DNA of 20,384 nucleotides from the NCBI GenBank assembly GCA_013288465.1, contig JABDBT010000038.1, positions 195-20,578 of the forward strand, read 5' to 3'. Positions 8,034 through 15,200 of the stretch are shown here, one piece after another (position 1 is the first letter of the stretch; the number at the start of each line of letters is the position of its first letter). This DNA is from Bacteroidota bacterium (GTDB taxonomy: Bacteria > Bacteroidota > Bacteroidia > Sphingobacteriales > Sphingobacteriaceae). The position numbers were made by a program, and so were the translations under genes. The notes beneath the pieces were generated by a model. The model saw only the letters and a list, made by a program, of their open reading frames with translations, was not told where the DNA came from and did no database searches.

Positions 8034-8783
8034 ATGAATTTAATAATGGAAACCTGTTTTAAAGTTTTGTTAACTGTTTTGCTTATAATATCTGCTTCAT
8101 TTGTCGCAAATGCCCAAAAGCTGCCAAAAGTGCAACAAGAAAGCATATATGCACCCACCAACATAAAAATTGACGGCAAAGCCACGGAATGGGATAATAA
8201 GTTCCAGGCTTATAATGTTTCTAATCATTTATTTTATACATTATCGAATGATGATAAAAATCTTTATTTAATTGTTTTTGCTACTGATGACATAACATAT
8301 TCTAAAATAATTTACGGAGGAGTTACACTGACTGTAGCCGATATCGCCAACAAGAAAAACAAGATTACTGTAACTTACCCGGTTAGCCCTATGTCAACCA
8401 GTAATAGCATTTTATTATCTGCCCATCATTTTGATTTCGTTGCCAACAACGGAAAAGAGGCTTTGATGAACTCAATAAACAGCCATTGCGCGGCTGCCTT
8501 TAAAGAAATAAAGGTAAGCGGGATAAAAGGAATAGACGACCCTGTCTCATCAATTTATAATGCCCAGGGAATAAAGGCGACGGTTTTATTTGATAACAAA
8601 ATGGCGTTTACTTATGAATTGGCGCTGCCCTTAAAGTACCTGGACTTCGCTACGGACCACTTTAGATATAACATTATGTTAAACGGGCGTACCCTGCCAG
8701 AAGATCCTCGTATTAGTTATCCTCCAAACTATTTGGATTCCCCTACAGATTTTAGCGGAGAATACACCTTAGCAAAAAAATGA
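8034..8783 (+). CDS. Exported protein with CBM9-like (DOMON-type) domain
   Basis: A 249-residue protein with a signal peptide (hydrophobic core VLLTVLLIISASF, cleavage after ANAQ near residue 28). The mature protein begins close to APTNIKIDGKATEWD (about 41-54), the usual opening of the family 9 carbohydrate-binding fold. Next come the strand pattern of the fold (NLYLIVFATDD) and, near the C terminus, an extended region with aromatic residues (YPPNYLDSP). Proteins with this fold bind sugars or sometimes haem, but the ligand is not readable here. It has no catalytic domain. An alternative ATG at 8046 (METCFKVLL) would also leave an intact signal peptide. The gene stands alone behind two operator-like palindromes, so it may be individually regulated. 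Confidence 0.8.
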   Translation: MNLIMETCFKVLLTVLLIISASFVANAQKLPKVQQESIYAPTNIKIDGKATEWDNKFQAYNVSNHLFYTLSNDDKNLYLIVFATDDITYSKIIYGGVTLTVADIANKKNKITVTYPVSPMSTSNSILLSAHHFDFVANNGKEALMNSINSHCAAAFKEIKVSGIKGIDDPVSSIYNAQGIKATVLFDNKMAFTYELALPLKYLDFATDHFRYNIMLNGRTLPEDPRISYPPNYLDSPTDFSGEYTLAKK

Positions 8784-8864
8784 TTATTGATTTAGTAATT
8801 GCTTAAAAATGAAAAAATCAAATATACAAATCCTACTGTCGGAAATGTAAATTGCATATCTCAC

Positions 8865-8887
8865 ACCTGTAGTTTTTAACTACAGGT
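8865..8887. terminator. Hairpin between convergent genes
   Basis: A perfect 10-bp stem with a 3-base loop: ACCTGTAGTT, TTT, AACTACAGGT. It lies in the 109-base gap between the converging CBM9-like and SGNH genes, 5 bases from the stop of the latter. There is no long T-run on either side, so a two-way terminator is likely but not proven. Confidence 0.6.
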
Positions 8888-8892
8888 ACTGC

Positions 8893-10197
8893 TCATTTAA
8901 ACAACCCCAAATCAATAGATTCCCCCATTGTTTTATAGCCTAACTCGTTAGGGTGCAGGTAATCATTTGCTCCTGCCTGCAGTTCGGGTAGCAGCGTATC
9001 GGGGTTGTTTGGGTCGCGCATGGTTTTGTCAAAATCAATAACCGCGTCAAAATGCCCCTTTGCACGTATCCAATCGTTTATCATATTGCGGGCGGCATCA
9101 CGATAGGGCCTGTAGTAATTATTCTTTTTAAATGGCGTAATGGTAGCGCCATATACCTTAATCCCCTGCGCATGTGCTTCGGCTATCATTTTGCCATAAG
9201 CGGCAATAAGGTTGTTGGCAACATCAAAAGCAGCGGTACTATCCCTGGTGCCGCCCAGGTCATTTACCCCTTCAAATATGATGAGCCAGCGTACGCCGTT
9301 TTGCTTCAGCACATCGTGGTCAAAGCGATTAAGCCCGGTGGGGCCAAGGCCGCCTTTAAGCACGGCATTGCCGCCAATGCCCATATTTAGTACGCCTACC
9401 TGCCTGTTGCTTTTGCTGCTAAACAGCAAACACAGTTGCAATACATCGGGCCACCGGTCTTGCTTATTGGTGCCAGATCCACGCCCATCAGTAATGGAGT
9501 CGCCAAAAACCACTACCGAGCCGCCATTTTTTTCTGCTTCTACCTCCATCCCGTCAATCACATACCAATGATCTGTTTTGGCCGCATCGGTAAAATCAGC
9601 GTCGGGCGCGGTATGGTCGCCGGCAAGTATGTACGATGTGGTGCGTGATCCCGGATGGCCGGTTACCGTAGGCGATGTTTCGCCAAATGAAATGGTGATG
9701 GCCACTTCCATTCTCGCTTCCAGGTTGAACGACACCGGGTCTGAAAATATTTCGCCACCCGCGTCCATGGTAACTTCATCCTTACCATTAAATTTCAATG
9801 TTTTTGTGGTGCCTGCATCAATGGTGCTGCCACCTTTTGAAACGGCTATTTGTACCATTTTCATGGTGACTGGGCTTTTGCTGAACTCGTTTGAAAACTT
9901 TAACCGCAGTTTTTTTCCGCCGATGGAAACACATACCACCTGGCGTAACGTATTGTTGGTTAGGCCGGGTGCCGGGGGCATATTATTAGGTTCCACAAGC
10001 TGGCGTGCAGTGCCCCAGGTACCCACCCATCCTTTTACGGCAACAGGCGGCTTTTTTGGGTGACCGGGTTTAGCAACCCCCAGAAGGGTAACCAGGCACA
10101 ACAACAAACTTACTGCAGCTACCATCAAAAAATGGGGCCGGGCAGACCGGAAACCTTTGAAAAAGGTACCGTAAAAAGTATTTGGTTTATAATTCAT
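8893..10197 (-). CDS. Exported SGNH/GDSL-family hydrolase
   Basis: A 434-residue protein. The frame reaches up to a TTG at 10221, but the ATG at 10197 is the better start. It has an N-terminal hydrophobic segment (HFLMVAAVSLLLCLVTLLG, about 22-40) behind a basic region: a signal peptide or membrane anchor. A beta-rich domain with GTWGTARQ follows, then the SGNH domain. Block I is VVFGDSITDG with the nucleophile Ser234; the block II glycine is in NMGIGGN; block III is EGVND with Asn312; block V is NDYLHPNELG with Asp412 and His415. The two-domain order resembles the XynE-like group of SGNH esterases, which remove acyl or acetyl groups from polysaccharides or lipids. The substrate is inferred only at that level. 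It is probably monocistronic; the upstream DNA is repeat-rich. Confidence 0.9.
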   Translation of the reverse strand: MNYKPNTFYGTFFKGFRSARPHFLMVAAVSLLLCLVTLLGVAKPGHPKKPPVAVKGWVGTWGTARQLVEPNNMPPAPGLTNNTLRQVVCVSIGGKKLRLKFSNEFSKSPVTMKMVQIAVSKGGSTIDAGTTKTLKFNGKDEVTMDAGGEIFSDPVSFNLEARMEVAITISFGETSPTVTGHPGSRTTSYILAGDHTAPDADFTDAAKTDHWYVIDGMEVEAEKNGGSVVVFGDSITDGRGSGTNKQDRWPDVLQLCLLFSSKSNRQVGVLNMGIGGNAVLKGGLGPTGLNRFDHDVLKQNGVRWLIIFEGVNDLGGTRDSTAAFDVANNLIAAYGKMIAEAHAQGIKVYGATITPFKKNNYYRPYRDAARNMINDWIRAKGHFDAVIDFDKTMRDPNNPDTLLPELQAGANDYLHPNELGYKTMGESIDLGLFK

Positions 10198-10292
10198 GGC
10201 AATATCAGCAATCGATTGCAATGTAATTATTTTTGTGTTAAATATTAAAGACTTGTTGCGTTTTTAATATAAAAGTTACAGAGCGGGTATGG

Positions 10293-10397
10293 CTCCGATT
10301 TCTGAAGATTTAAAAAGATTCCTGATAAGCTACCGGGGGTTACTAAGAAACAAAATCGCTCCTTAGTTAACCAAGCGTCAAGTTATGCAAATCGGAG
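10293..10397. repeat. Imperfect palindrome upstream of the SGNH gene
   Basis: Outer arms CTCCGATTT (10293-10301) and AAATCGGAG (10389-10397) enclose inner arms GGTTACTAAG (10338-10347) and CTTAGTTAACC (10362-10372), which pair with one bulged base. No coding sequence is present. It looks like another interspersed palindromic element and occupies much of the stretch between the SGNH gene and the insertion sequence. Confidence 0.45.
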
Positions 10398-10402
10398 TTT
10401 TT

Positions 10403-10490
10403 ACTCACCCCCAACCCCTCCTTTGGTTAAATAATGTAATGATCTTAAGATTATTGTCATTGTTGAAATGGGGGGTCTGGGGGGTGTTAA
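10403..10490. repeat. Long imperfect hairpin, left flank of the IS110 element
   Basis: CACCCCCAACCCC (10406-10418) pairs with GGGGTCTGGGGGGTG (10472-10486) apart from an AG/A difference. The centre is the palindrome ATCTTAAGAT at about 10442-10451, with nearly matching AATGTAAT and ATTGTCATT on its sides. The outer ACTCACCC (10403-10410) is the reverse complement of GGGTGAGT at 11848-11855, beyond the insertion sequence. This suggests that both flanks belong to one host repeat. Confidence 0.5.
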
Positions 10491-10518
10491 AAACTAAAAA
10501 CTTTGTGGAAAACGTTAA

Positions 10519-10660
10519 TATAAAAGGCAGGGTTGAACTAATCGGCCCTCTAGTTTTGGAGAACTTTACAGAGTATTAGTCCCCTGCCTTTTATGATTGC
10601 CCAAGGCCCAGCTAGAATACTTTCTTTGACGCATCAAAGGTGATTGGCAAAAGGCAATTT
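10519..10660 (+). ncRNA. Candidate IS110 bridge RNA
   Basis: Two consecutive folded units precede the transposase gene. Unit one: TAAAAGGCAGGG (10521-10532) pairs perfectly with CCCTGCCTTTTA (10582-10593). Inside it, ACTAAT pairs with ATTAGT (10537-10542, 10575-10580) and CTCT with AGAG (10548-10551, 10570-10573). Unit two: GATTGCC (10595-10601) pairs with GGCAATT (10653-10659) with one G-U pair, enclosing CTTTGA-CGCA-TCAAAG (10624-10639). TTTACAGAG (10565-10573) in unit one is complementary to the DNA right of the element, starting at the CT core. CTAGAATACT (10612-10621) in unit two equals the element's right end up to that CT. This is the arrangement expected of the target-binding and donor-binding loops in IS110 bridge RNAs. 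The RNA ends are approximate. Confidence 0.6.
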
Positions 10661-10685
10661 ATTAAGATACTTTAAATACAAACGT

Positions 10686-11678
10686 ATGAAAATCTGGAAT
10701 GTTATTTTAGGTGTCGATGTATCAAAGTTAACACTCGACATTTGCTGTGCAGAGCGTAACCTGCACATCAAAATTGACAATTGCTCAAAGGGATTCAATG
10801 ATTTAAAAAAATGGTGCAAAACCAACGAGATCGATTTAAAGGAAACCTTAATGGTACTGGAGTTTACGGGCGGGTATGAATACCGGTTCCTTCAATTTTG
10901 CGAGTCATTATCCATTCCCTATTGCAGGATACCCGGCCTGGAGATCAAAAAGTCCCTGGGCATGACCAGAGGAAAGAGCGACCGGATAGATGCTTTCCGT
11001 ATCGGGCAGTATGGGGAAGAAAAGGCCAAACGCCTGATACCTTCAAAGCCACTGGATAAGAATATCTTAACGCTTAAACAGCTGCTATCCTTTCGTAAAA
11101 GGCTGGTCCGGGAAAAGGCGGGACTGGAAAGCACCATAAAAGAACGAGAGCATATGTATCCCCAAAAGAAAGCAGATACGATCACCCGTATTGCCAGGGC
11201 AAAAGTAAAATCGGATGCGCAACATATCCTACAGATCGAGCAGGAGATCATAGCAGTAATAAAAAGCAATGAGGCCATGTGGCAAAACTACCGGATAATA
11301 ACCAGCATTAAGGGGATAGGAAAGATAAACGGATGGATGACGATAGCGCATACCGAGAACTTCACCAGCTTTACAGATCCGCGAAAATACGGTGTTTATG
11401 TTGGCGTGATCCCCTTCGAGCATACCTCAGGAACGAGTGTTAAAGCGCGAAAAAGAGTTAGCCATTTAGCCCATAAAGAGTTAAAACAGGAGTTAAATCA
11501 AGCAGCCAAAGCAGCTATAACACATGACCGGGAGATGGCAGCTTATGCAGAACGGAAACTAAAAAGCAAAGAATACCGGCTGGTATTGAACAATGTGAAA
11601 TTCAAGTTGATCTTAAGGATGTTTTCTTTGGTGAAAAGAGGTGAAACGTATGTGGAGAATTATAATAGAGCAGCATAG
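10686..11678 (+). CDS. IS110-family transposase (DEDD/serine recombinase)
   Basis: A 330-residue enzyme of normal length. The N-terminal RuvC-like DEDD domain shows Asp11 (GVDVSK), Glu59 (VLEFTGGYE), Asp99 and Asp102 (KSDRIDAFRIG). A helical linker follows (about 130-200). The C-terminal Transposase_20 domain contains the HhH-like TSIKGIGKING and the SGTS motif with the likely catalytic Ser248. Established work on the family shows that the protein binds a bridge RNA and joins donor and target DNA through that serine. ATG 10686 is chosen: the frame extends upstream to a TTG at 10644, but that would overlap the RNA region and move the DVSK motif unusually far from the N terminus. No frameshift or missing catalytic residue is visible, so the element may be active. 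Confidence 0.93.
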   Translation: MKIWNVILGVDVSKLTLDICCAERNLHIKIDNCSKGFNDLKKWCKTNEIDLKETLMVLEFTGGYEYRFLQFCESLSIPYCRIPGLEIKKSLGMTRGKSDRIDAFRIGQYGEEKAKRLIPSKPLDKNILTLKQLLSFRKRLVREKAGLESTIKEREHMYPQKKADTITRIARAKVKSDAQHILQIEQEIIAVIKSNEAMWQNYRIITSIKGIGKINGWMTIAHTENFTSFTDPRKYGVYVGVIPFEHTSGTSVKARKRVSHLAHKELKQELNQAAKAAITHDREMAAYAERKLKSKEYRLVLNNVKFKLILRMFSLVKRGETYVENYNRAA

Positions 11679-11727
11679 AAAAAAGCTTTTGCAAATAAAT
11701 TTTGAAATATGATAAACCTAGAATACT

Positions 11728-11855
11728 CTGTAAACAGAGAGGGGAGTGATGGCGGATTTAGCGGCGGAATATTTTACGAAATTTTTAAATTGAACTTTTC
11801 AAATTCCCTCTCTAGAATAGAGAGGGTGGACGAGCGAAGCAACGTCCGGGTGAGT
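11728..11855. repeat. Host palindromic repeat right of the IS110 element
   Basis: It starts with CTGTAAACAGAG, which with the preceding CT forms the palindrome CTCTGTAAACAGAG (11726-11739). Further on, CCCTCTCT (11806-11813) pairs with AGAGAGGG (11819-11826) around a 5-base loop. GGACG (11828-11832) then pairs with CGTCC (11843-11847), followed by GGGTGAGT (11848-11855). No protein is encoded. It appears to be the other half of the repeat into which the insertion sequence moved. Confidence 0.55.
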
Positions 11856-11896
11856 CATCGCCAACATGAACAGCCGGCGACATGGTGGTTAGAAGA

Positions 11897-12535
11897 TCAC
11901 CCGTCAATCAAAAAAACAAATAGCTCTTTAGGGCCATGCGCGCCTAAAACCAGTGTTTTTTCAATATCGGCCGTGCGGCTTGGGCCGGTAACGGTGGAGA
12001 TCATAGAAGGCAGTTTTTTGCCGTATTTATCTTTTATCAGGCTAAAGCCGTCTTTAAGGTCGAGCACCAATTGCGACGTATAAGCCAGCACAATATGAAC
12101 CGGCGGGTAAATGCTTAAACGCCTGCCGGCCATGTTAGCGTTTGATAGCAGGATGCTGCCATTGCGGGCAATAAGGGCTTCGCAAAGGGTAAAGCCAACC
12201 TCGGCCTGCTCAAAATCTTTATCGGTTTCAAAAAAAGGATATTCGTAACGGTTTAAAAGCTCCTGCAGGGCAGGTTCCCAGCAGTATATCTTGCGCCATT
12301 TACGCTCTTCGGCAAGGGTTAATAAAGTTTCAATAAATTGCACTTCATCTTCACAAAAATCAAACTGGCCGGATACGGCTGTAAACTGCTCGGCAAAGGT
12401 TACCTCCAATAGTTCATCATGTGGTGGGTAATGCGGTAAGTTCTCCAGGTTAGGATATGGGTTATCCCTTTTTTCTAGCAAAGCCTGGCGGATCTTCTTG
12501 AGCAGTTTTTCTTTTGATGTAGTGATGTTCCTCAT
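11897..12535 (-). CDS. LUD-domain protein (LutC/YkgG family)
   Basis: A 212-residue protein with the LUD fold. The family's hallmark C-terminal stretch GPSRTADIEKTLVLGAHGP starts near residue 184, and an earlier conserved patch reads EALIARNGSILLS. LutC proteins belong to the LutABC lactate-oxidation complex, but no lutA or lutB lies nearby. In Bacteroidota a stand-alone LUD gene commonly follows ftsH, so a lactate role is doubtful and the true function is unknown. It is cytoplasmic with no signal peptide. ATG 12535 lies 79 bases after the ftsH stop, and the gap contains a strong hairpin that could lower expression relative to ftsH. It is the last gene of the rsfS-ftsH set in this window. Confidence 0.88.
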   Translation of the reverse strand: MRNITTSKEKLLKKIRQALLEKRDNPYPNLENLPHYPPHDELLEVTFAEQFTAVSGQFDFCEDEVQFIETLLTLAEERKWRKIYCWEPALQELLNRYEYPFFETDKDFEQAEVGFTLCEALIARNGSILLSNANMAGRRLSIYPPVHIVLAYTSQLVLDLKDGFSLIKDKYGKKLPSMISTVTGPSRTADIEKTLVLGAHGPKELFVFLIDG

Positions 12536-12550
12536 TTTTGGAGCTAAAGG

Positions 12551-12607
12551 CTTAAAGCCAAAAGCAGAAAGAAACCATGCTTTGGTCTTTCTGCTTTCTG
12601 CCTTAAG
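12551..12607. repeat. Hairpin in the ftsH-LUD gap
   Basis: AAAGCAGAAAGA (12561-12572) pairs perfectly with TCTTTCTGCTTT (12586-12597) over 12 bp around a 13-base loop. CTTAA/TTAAG (12551-12555, 12603-12607) extends the stem beyond mismatches. It lies between the ftsH stop and the LUD start. It could be a partial terminator, an RNA-processing or stabilising site, or an interspersed repeat copy. Confidence 0.6.
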
Positions 12608-12614
12608 CTAAATC

Positions 12615-14729
12615 TTATTCTTTATCCGCGCTTGTTTCTTTTTCTTCGGGATTACGCTCAAACGTACCTGAGTGGTCGCCCACACCTTCATGAACAAGGC
12701 TTTGTGCGGCAGGCTCCTGGTTTGATTCGGTCGTTCCGTTCACAAATTCATCATAAGTGGTACGGGTTTCAAACGGGCGCTTGCCCAGTATCTCTTCCAG
12801 GTCACTCTGAAACAAAATTTCTTTTTCTAAAAGTTTTAAGGCCAGTTTCTCTAAACCTTCGCGCTTATCAGTTAACAACTGGCGGGTACGCTCATAAATT
12901 ATAGCTATCTGGTTACGTACCTCTTCATCAATTAACTGCGAGGTTTTTTCGGAATAAGGTTTGTTAAACTGGTACTCGCCCTGCGCGTCGTTAAATGACA
13001 CATGGCCAACTTTGGCGTTCATGCCATATATGGTAACCATGGCATAAGCTAATTTGGTTATGCGCTCCAAATCGTTCTGTGCGCCGGTTGATATTTTACC
13101 AAAAGTAATATCTTCGGCAACACGGCCGCCCAGCGTCATACACATACCATCTTCCAATTGCTCAATGGTGTATAAAAACTGTTCTTTTGGCAGGTATTGG
13201 GCATAACCCAACGCCGCAACGCCACGCGGAACAATAGATACCTTAACCAACGGATCGGCATGTTCTAAAAACCAGCCCGCTATAGCGTGCCCTGCTTCGT
13301 GATAGGCAACTATCTTTTTCTCTTCGGGCGATATGATCTTGTTCTTTTTCTCCAAACCACCAATTACACGGTCTATCGCGTCCTGGAAATCCTGCATATC
13401 TACCGCCTCTTTGTTTTTACGGGCGGCTATCAAAGCGGCTTCGTTACAAACGTTGGCAATTTCGGCGCCGGCAAAACCCGGTGTCTGTGCCGATAGTTTT
13501 TTAGCGTCAACGCCTTCGGCTAATTTAACCGGTTTTAAATGCACCTTAAATATTTGCTCGCGGCCTATCAGGTCGGGTTTATCTATGGATACCTGCCTGT
13601 CAAACCTTCCGGGGCGTAATAATGCCGAATCCAATACATCAGGGCGGTTGGTTGCAGCCAGAATGATAATACCCGAGTCGGTACCAAAACCATCCATTTC
13701 AACCAATAGCTGGTTCAATGTATTTTCGCGCTCATCATTACCGCCTACCATATTGTTTTTACCACGGGCACGGCCTATGGCGTCAATTTCATCAATAAAT
13801 ATGATACATGGCGCTTTGTCTTTTGCCTGGCGGAACAGGTCGCGCACCCTTGATGCGCCCACCCCCACAAACATTTCCACAAAGTCTGATCCGGATAATG
13901 AGAAGAAAGGCACCTGCGCCTCGCCTGCAACGGCTTTGGCTAATAAGGTTTTACCCGTACCCGGCGAACCTACCAGCAGCGCGCCTTTAGGTATTTTACC
14001 ACCCAGGTTAGTATATTTTTTAGGATTACGTAAAAAATCAACGATCTCCATTACTTCCTGCTTGGCTTCTTCAAGCCCGGCAACATCATTAAAGGTTACC
14101 GATACCTGGGCCTCTTTATCAAACAGGGTAGCTTTTGATTTACCGATGTTAAATATCTGGCCACCCGGGCCGCCGCCACCGCCGCCTGTCATACGGCGCA
14201 TAATAAATATCCATACGGCGGCTATCAGCACGATCATTACGATCATTTGTACCAACCCGTTTGATAGCAGGCTTTCATGTGCAACATATCTGGGGCGTAC
14301 CCTTTCGCTATCAGGCACATTTTTTTGAGCTGTTATCAGGTCCTGGCTTAAATTTTCAGGTGATCCTGATGTAAATGTATATTGCGGGTCATCGGCAGAT
14401 ACGCCAAAAGAATGCTGTGCTTTATTATAATCAGCATATTGCGGTTTCTTTAAACTATCTCTCTTAATGTGTACTTCGGCAACAACCAGGTCGCCGCTTT
14501 TATAGGCCACTAAATAATCAACATCATGCTGGTCAAGCATCTGGGTTTCAAATCTCTTAAAATCAACTTGAATCCCGCCGCTACCGGCCGAGTAGAGCAT
14601 TAGCCCTAAAATACCGGCAATAACAACAGCATATATCCACATGAAGCTATTTTTGGGGGCCTTAGGGGCAGGTTTTTTATTAGGTATTTTCCGTAACGGC
14701 TTCGGTTTTTCCACTTTAGTATCTTTCAT
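12615..14729 (-). CDS. ftsH: ATP-dependent zinc metalloprotease FtsH
   Basis: A 704-residue membrane-bound AAA+ protease that degrades damaged or regulatory membrane and cytosolic proteins as a hexamer. Two membrane helices (about 30-47 and 158-178) flank a periplasmic domain. A Gly-rich linker follows ([11 protein letters not shown]). Walker A is GSPGTGKT (254-261), with Ser where most homologues have Pro. Walker B is IIFIDEID (Asp313, Glu314). The second region of homology is [20 protein letters not shown]. Zinc ligands are His477 and His481 of HEAGH plus Asp553 in the NDLERIT stretch, with Glu478 catalytic. The acidic C-terminal tail is typical of Bacteroidota. ATG 14729 is used; the frame continues only to a TTG at 14744. 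It follows rsfS by 48 bases and is likely in the same operon. Confidence 0.97.
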   Translation of the reverse strand: MKDTKVEKPKPLRKIPNKKPAPKAPKNSFMWIYAVVIAGILGLMLYSAGSGGIQVDFKRFETQMLDQHDVDYLVAYKSGDLVVAEVHIKRDSLKKPQYADYNKAQHSFGVSADDPQYTFTSGSPENLSQDLITAQKNVPDSERVRPRYVAHESLLSNGLVQMIVMIVLIAAVWIFIMRRMTGGGGGGPGGQIFNIGKSKATLFDKEAQVSVTFNDVAGLEEAKQEVMEIVDFLRNPKKYTNLGGKIPKGALLVGSPGTGKTLLAKAVAGEAQVPFFSLSGSDFVEMFVGVGASRVRDLFRQAKDKAPCIIFIDEIDAIGRARGKNNMVGGNDERENTLNQLLVEMDGFGTDSGIIILAATNRPDVLDSALLRPGRFDRQVSIDKPDLIGREQIFKVHLKPVKLAEGVDAKKLSAQTPGFAGAEIANVCNEAALIAARKNKEAVDMQDFQDAIDRVIGGLEKKNKIISPEEKKIVAYHEAGHAIAGWFLEHADPLVKVSIVPRGVAALGYAQYLPKEQFLYTIEQLEDGMCMTLGGRVAEDITFGKISTGAQNDLERITKLAYAMVTIYGMNAKVGHVSFNDAQGEYQFNKPYSEKTSQLIDEEVRNQIAIIYERTRQLLTDKREGLEKLALKLLEKEILFQSDLEEILGKRPFETRTTYDEFVNGTTESNQEPAAQSLVHEGVGDHSGTFERNPEEKETSADKE

Positions 14730-14777
14730 TTCTTTGAATCTCAAACTTATTTACATTACAAGGTTTTACGCTCCTTG

Positions 14778-15152
14778 TTAAGCGCTTTTATAACTCTTTA
14801 TTTCTGCGTCTCCCCACAGATCCTCTACTCCATAAAATTCGCGCTTATCCGTCCTGAAAACGTGTATCACCACATTTACATAATCCAATAATATCCACTC
14901 GCCATATTCAAGGCCTTCTTTTCTCCACGGCTCTTGTTGTATGGCTTTATAGATCTCGTCTTCAATACTATTGGCAATTGCTTTAACCTGGGTGCTTGAG
15001 TCGGCATGACAAACTACAAAATAATCGGTCACCGAGCTGTGTATGTTGCGGAGGTCTAACCTGACAATATCGTTCCCCTTTTTTTCCTGTATGCCATGTA
15101 TGGCTAATTCAGAAATGTAAGCCGATTCGTTTATCGCTTTATTTTTTACCAT
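14778..15152 (-). CDS. rsfS: Ribosomal silencing factor RsfS (Iojap family)
   Basis: A 124-residue Iojap-family protein. RsfS binds ribosomal protein L14 and blocks joining of the two ribosomal subunits when nutrients are scarce. Conserved features seen are VTDYFVVCHADSSTQVKAIA, the central WRKEGLEYGEWILLDYVNVVIHVF and FYGVEDLWGDAE. The length is usual and the protein is cytoplasmic. ATG 15152 is preferred to the in-frame TTG at 15155. It is the first gene of the rsfS-ftsH-LUD set and is divergent from birA with under 50 bases between the starts. Any promoter must lie in that gap or overlap the start of birA; I could not identify a clear one on this strand. Confidence 0.95.
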   Translation of the reverse strand: MVKNKAINESAYISELAIHGIQEKKGNDIVRLDLRNIHSSVTDYFVVCHADSSTQVKAIANSIEDEIYKAIQQEPWRKEGLEYGEWILLDYVNVVIHVFRTDKREFYGVEDLWGDAEIKSYKSA

Positions 15153-15200
15153 CAAAAAGAATTAGTTTTGAACGCTTTTGGGTTAAACATTATTATTACT

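Larger units (their letters stand above)
10501..11727 (+). mobile_element. IS110-family insertion sequence
   Basis: It consists of a long noncoding left part (10501 to 10685), a transposase gene and a short right part (11679-11727). This order is typical of the IS110 group, which carries its bridge RNA upstream of the gene. No terminal inverted repeats or target duplication are evident, as expected for the family. The right end is placed at the CT at 11726-11727 because two RNA guide-like segments meet there. The left end is uncertain: the CT at 10501-10502, followed by TTG, fits a possible donor guide (CAAAG, 10635-10639) over only five bases. Confidence 0.75.

Noticed and set aside
9578..10063. 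Plus-strand open frame of 161 codons opposite the SGNH hydrolase gene
   Set aside because: Mirror of a real gene with clear catalytic motifs; no plausible protein features of its own.
10644..10685. N-terminal extension of the IS110 transposase from a TTG codon
   Set aside because: It would overlap the folded RNA leader and push the DVSK motif away from the N terminus; ATG 10686 fits the family.
10501..11727. Terminal inverted repeats and target duplication for the insertion sequence
   Set aside because: None found; expected for IS110, which recombines without them.
11897..12535. Lactate-utilisation operon suggested by the LutC-like protein
   Set aside because: No lutA or lutB in the window; the neighbours are rsfS and ftsH.
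13333..14328. Long plus-strand open frame (331 codons) opposite ftsH
   Set aside because: It is the antisense shadow of the strongly conserved AAA and transmembrane region of ftsH; its translation is low-complexity Ser/Pro/Ile-rich and shows no domain.
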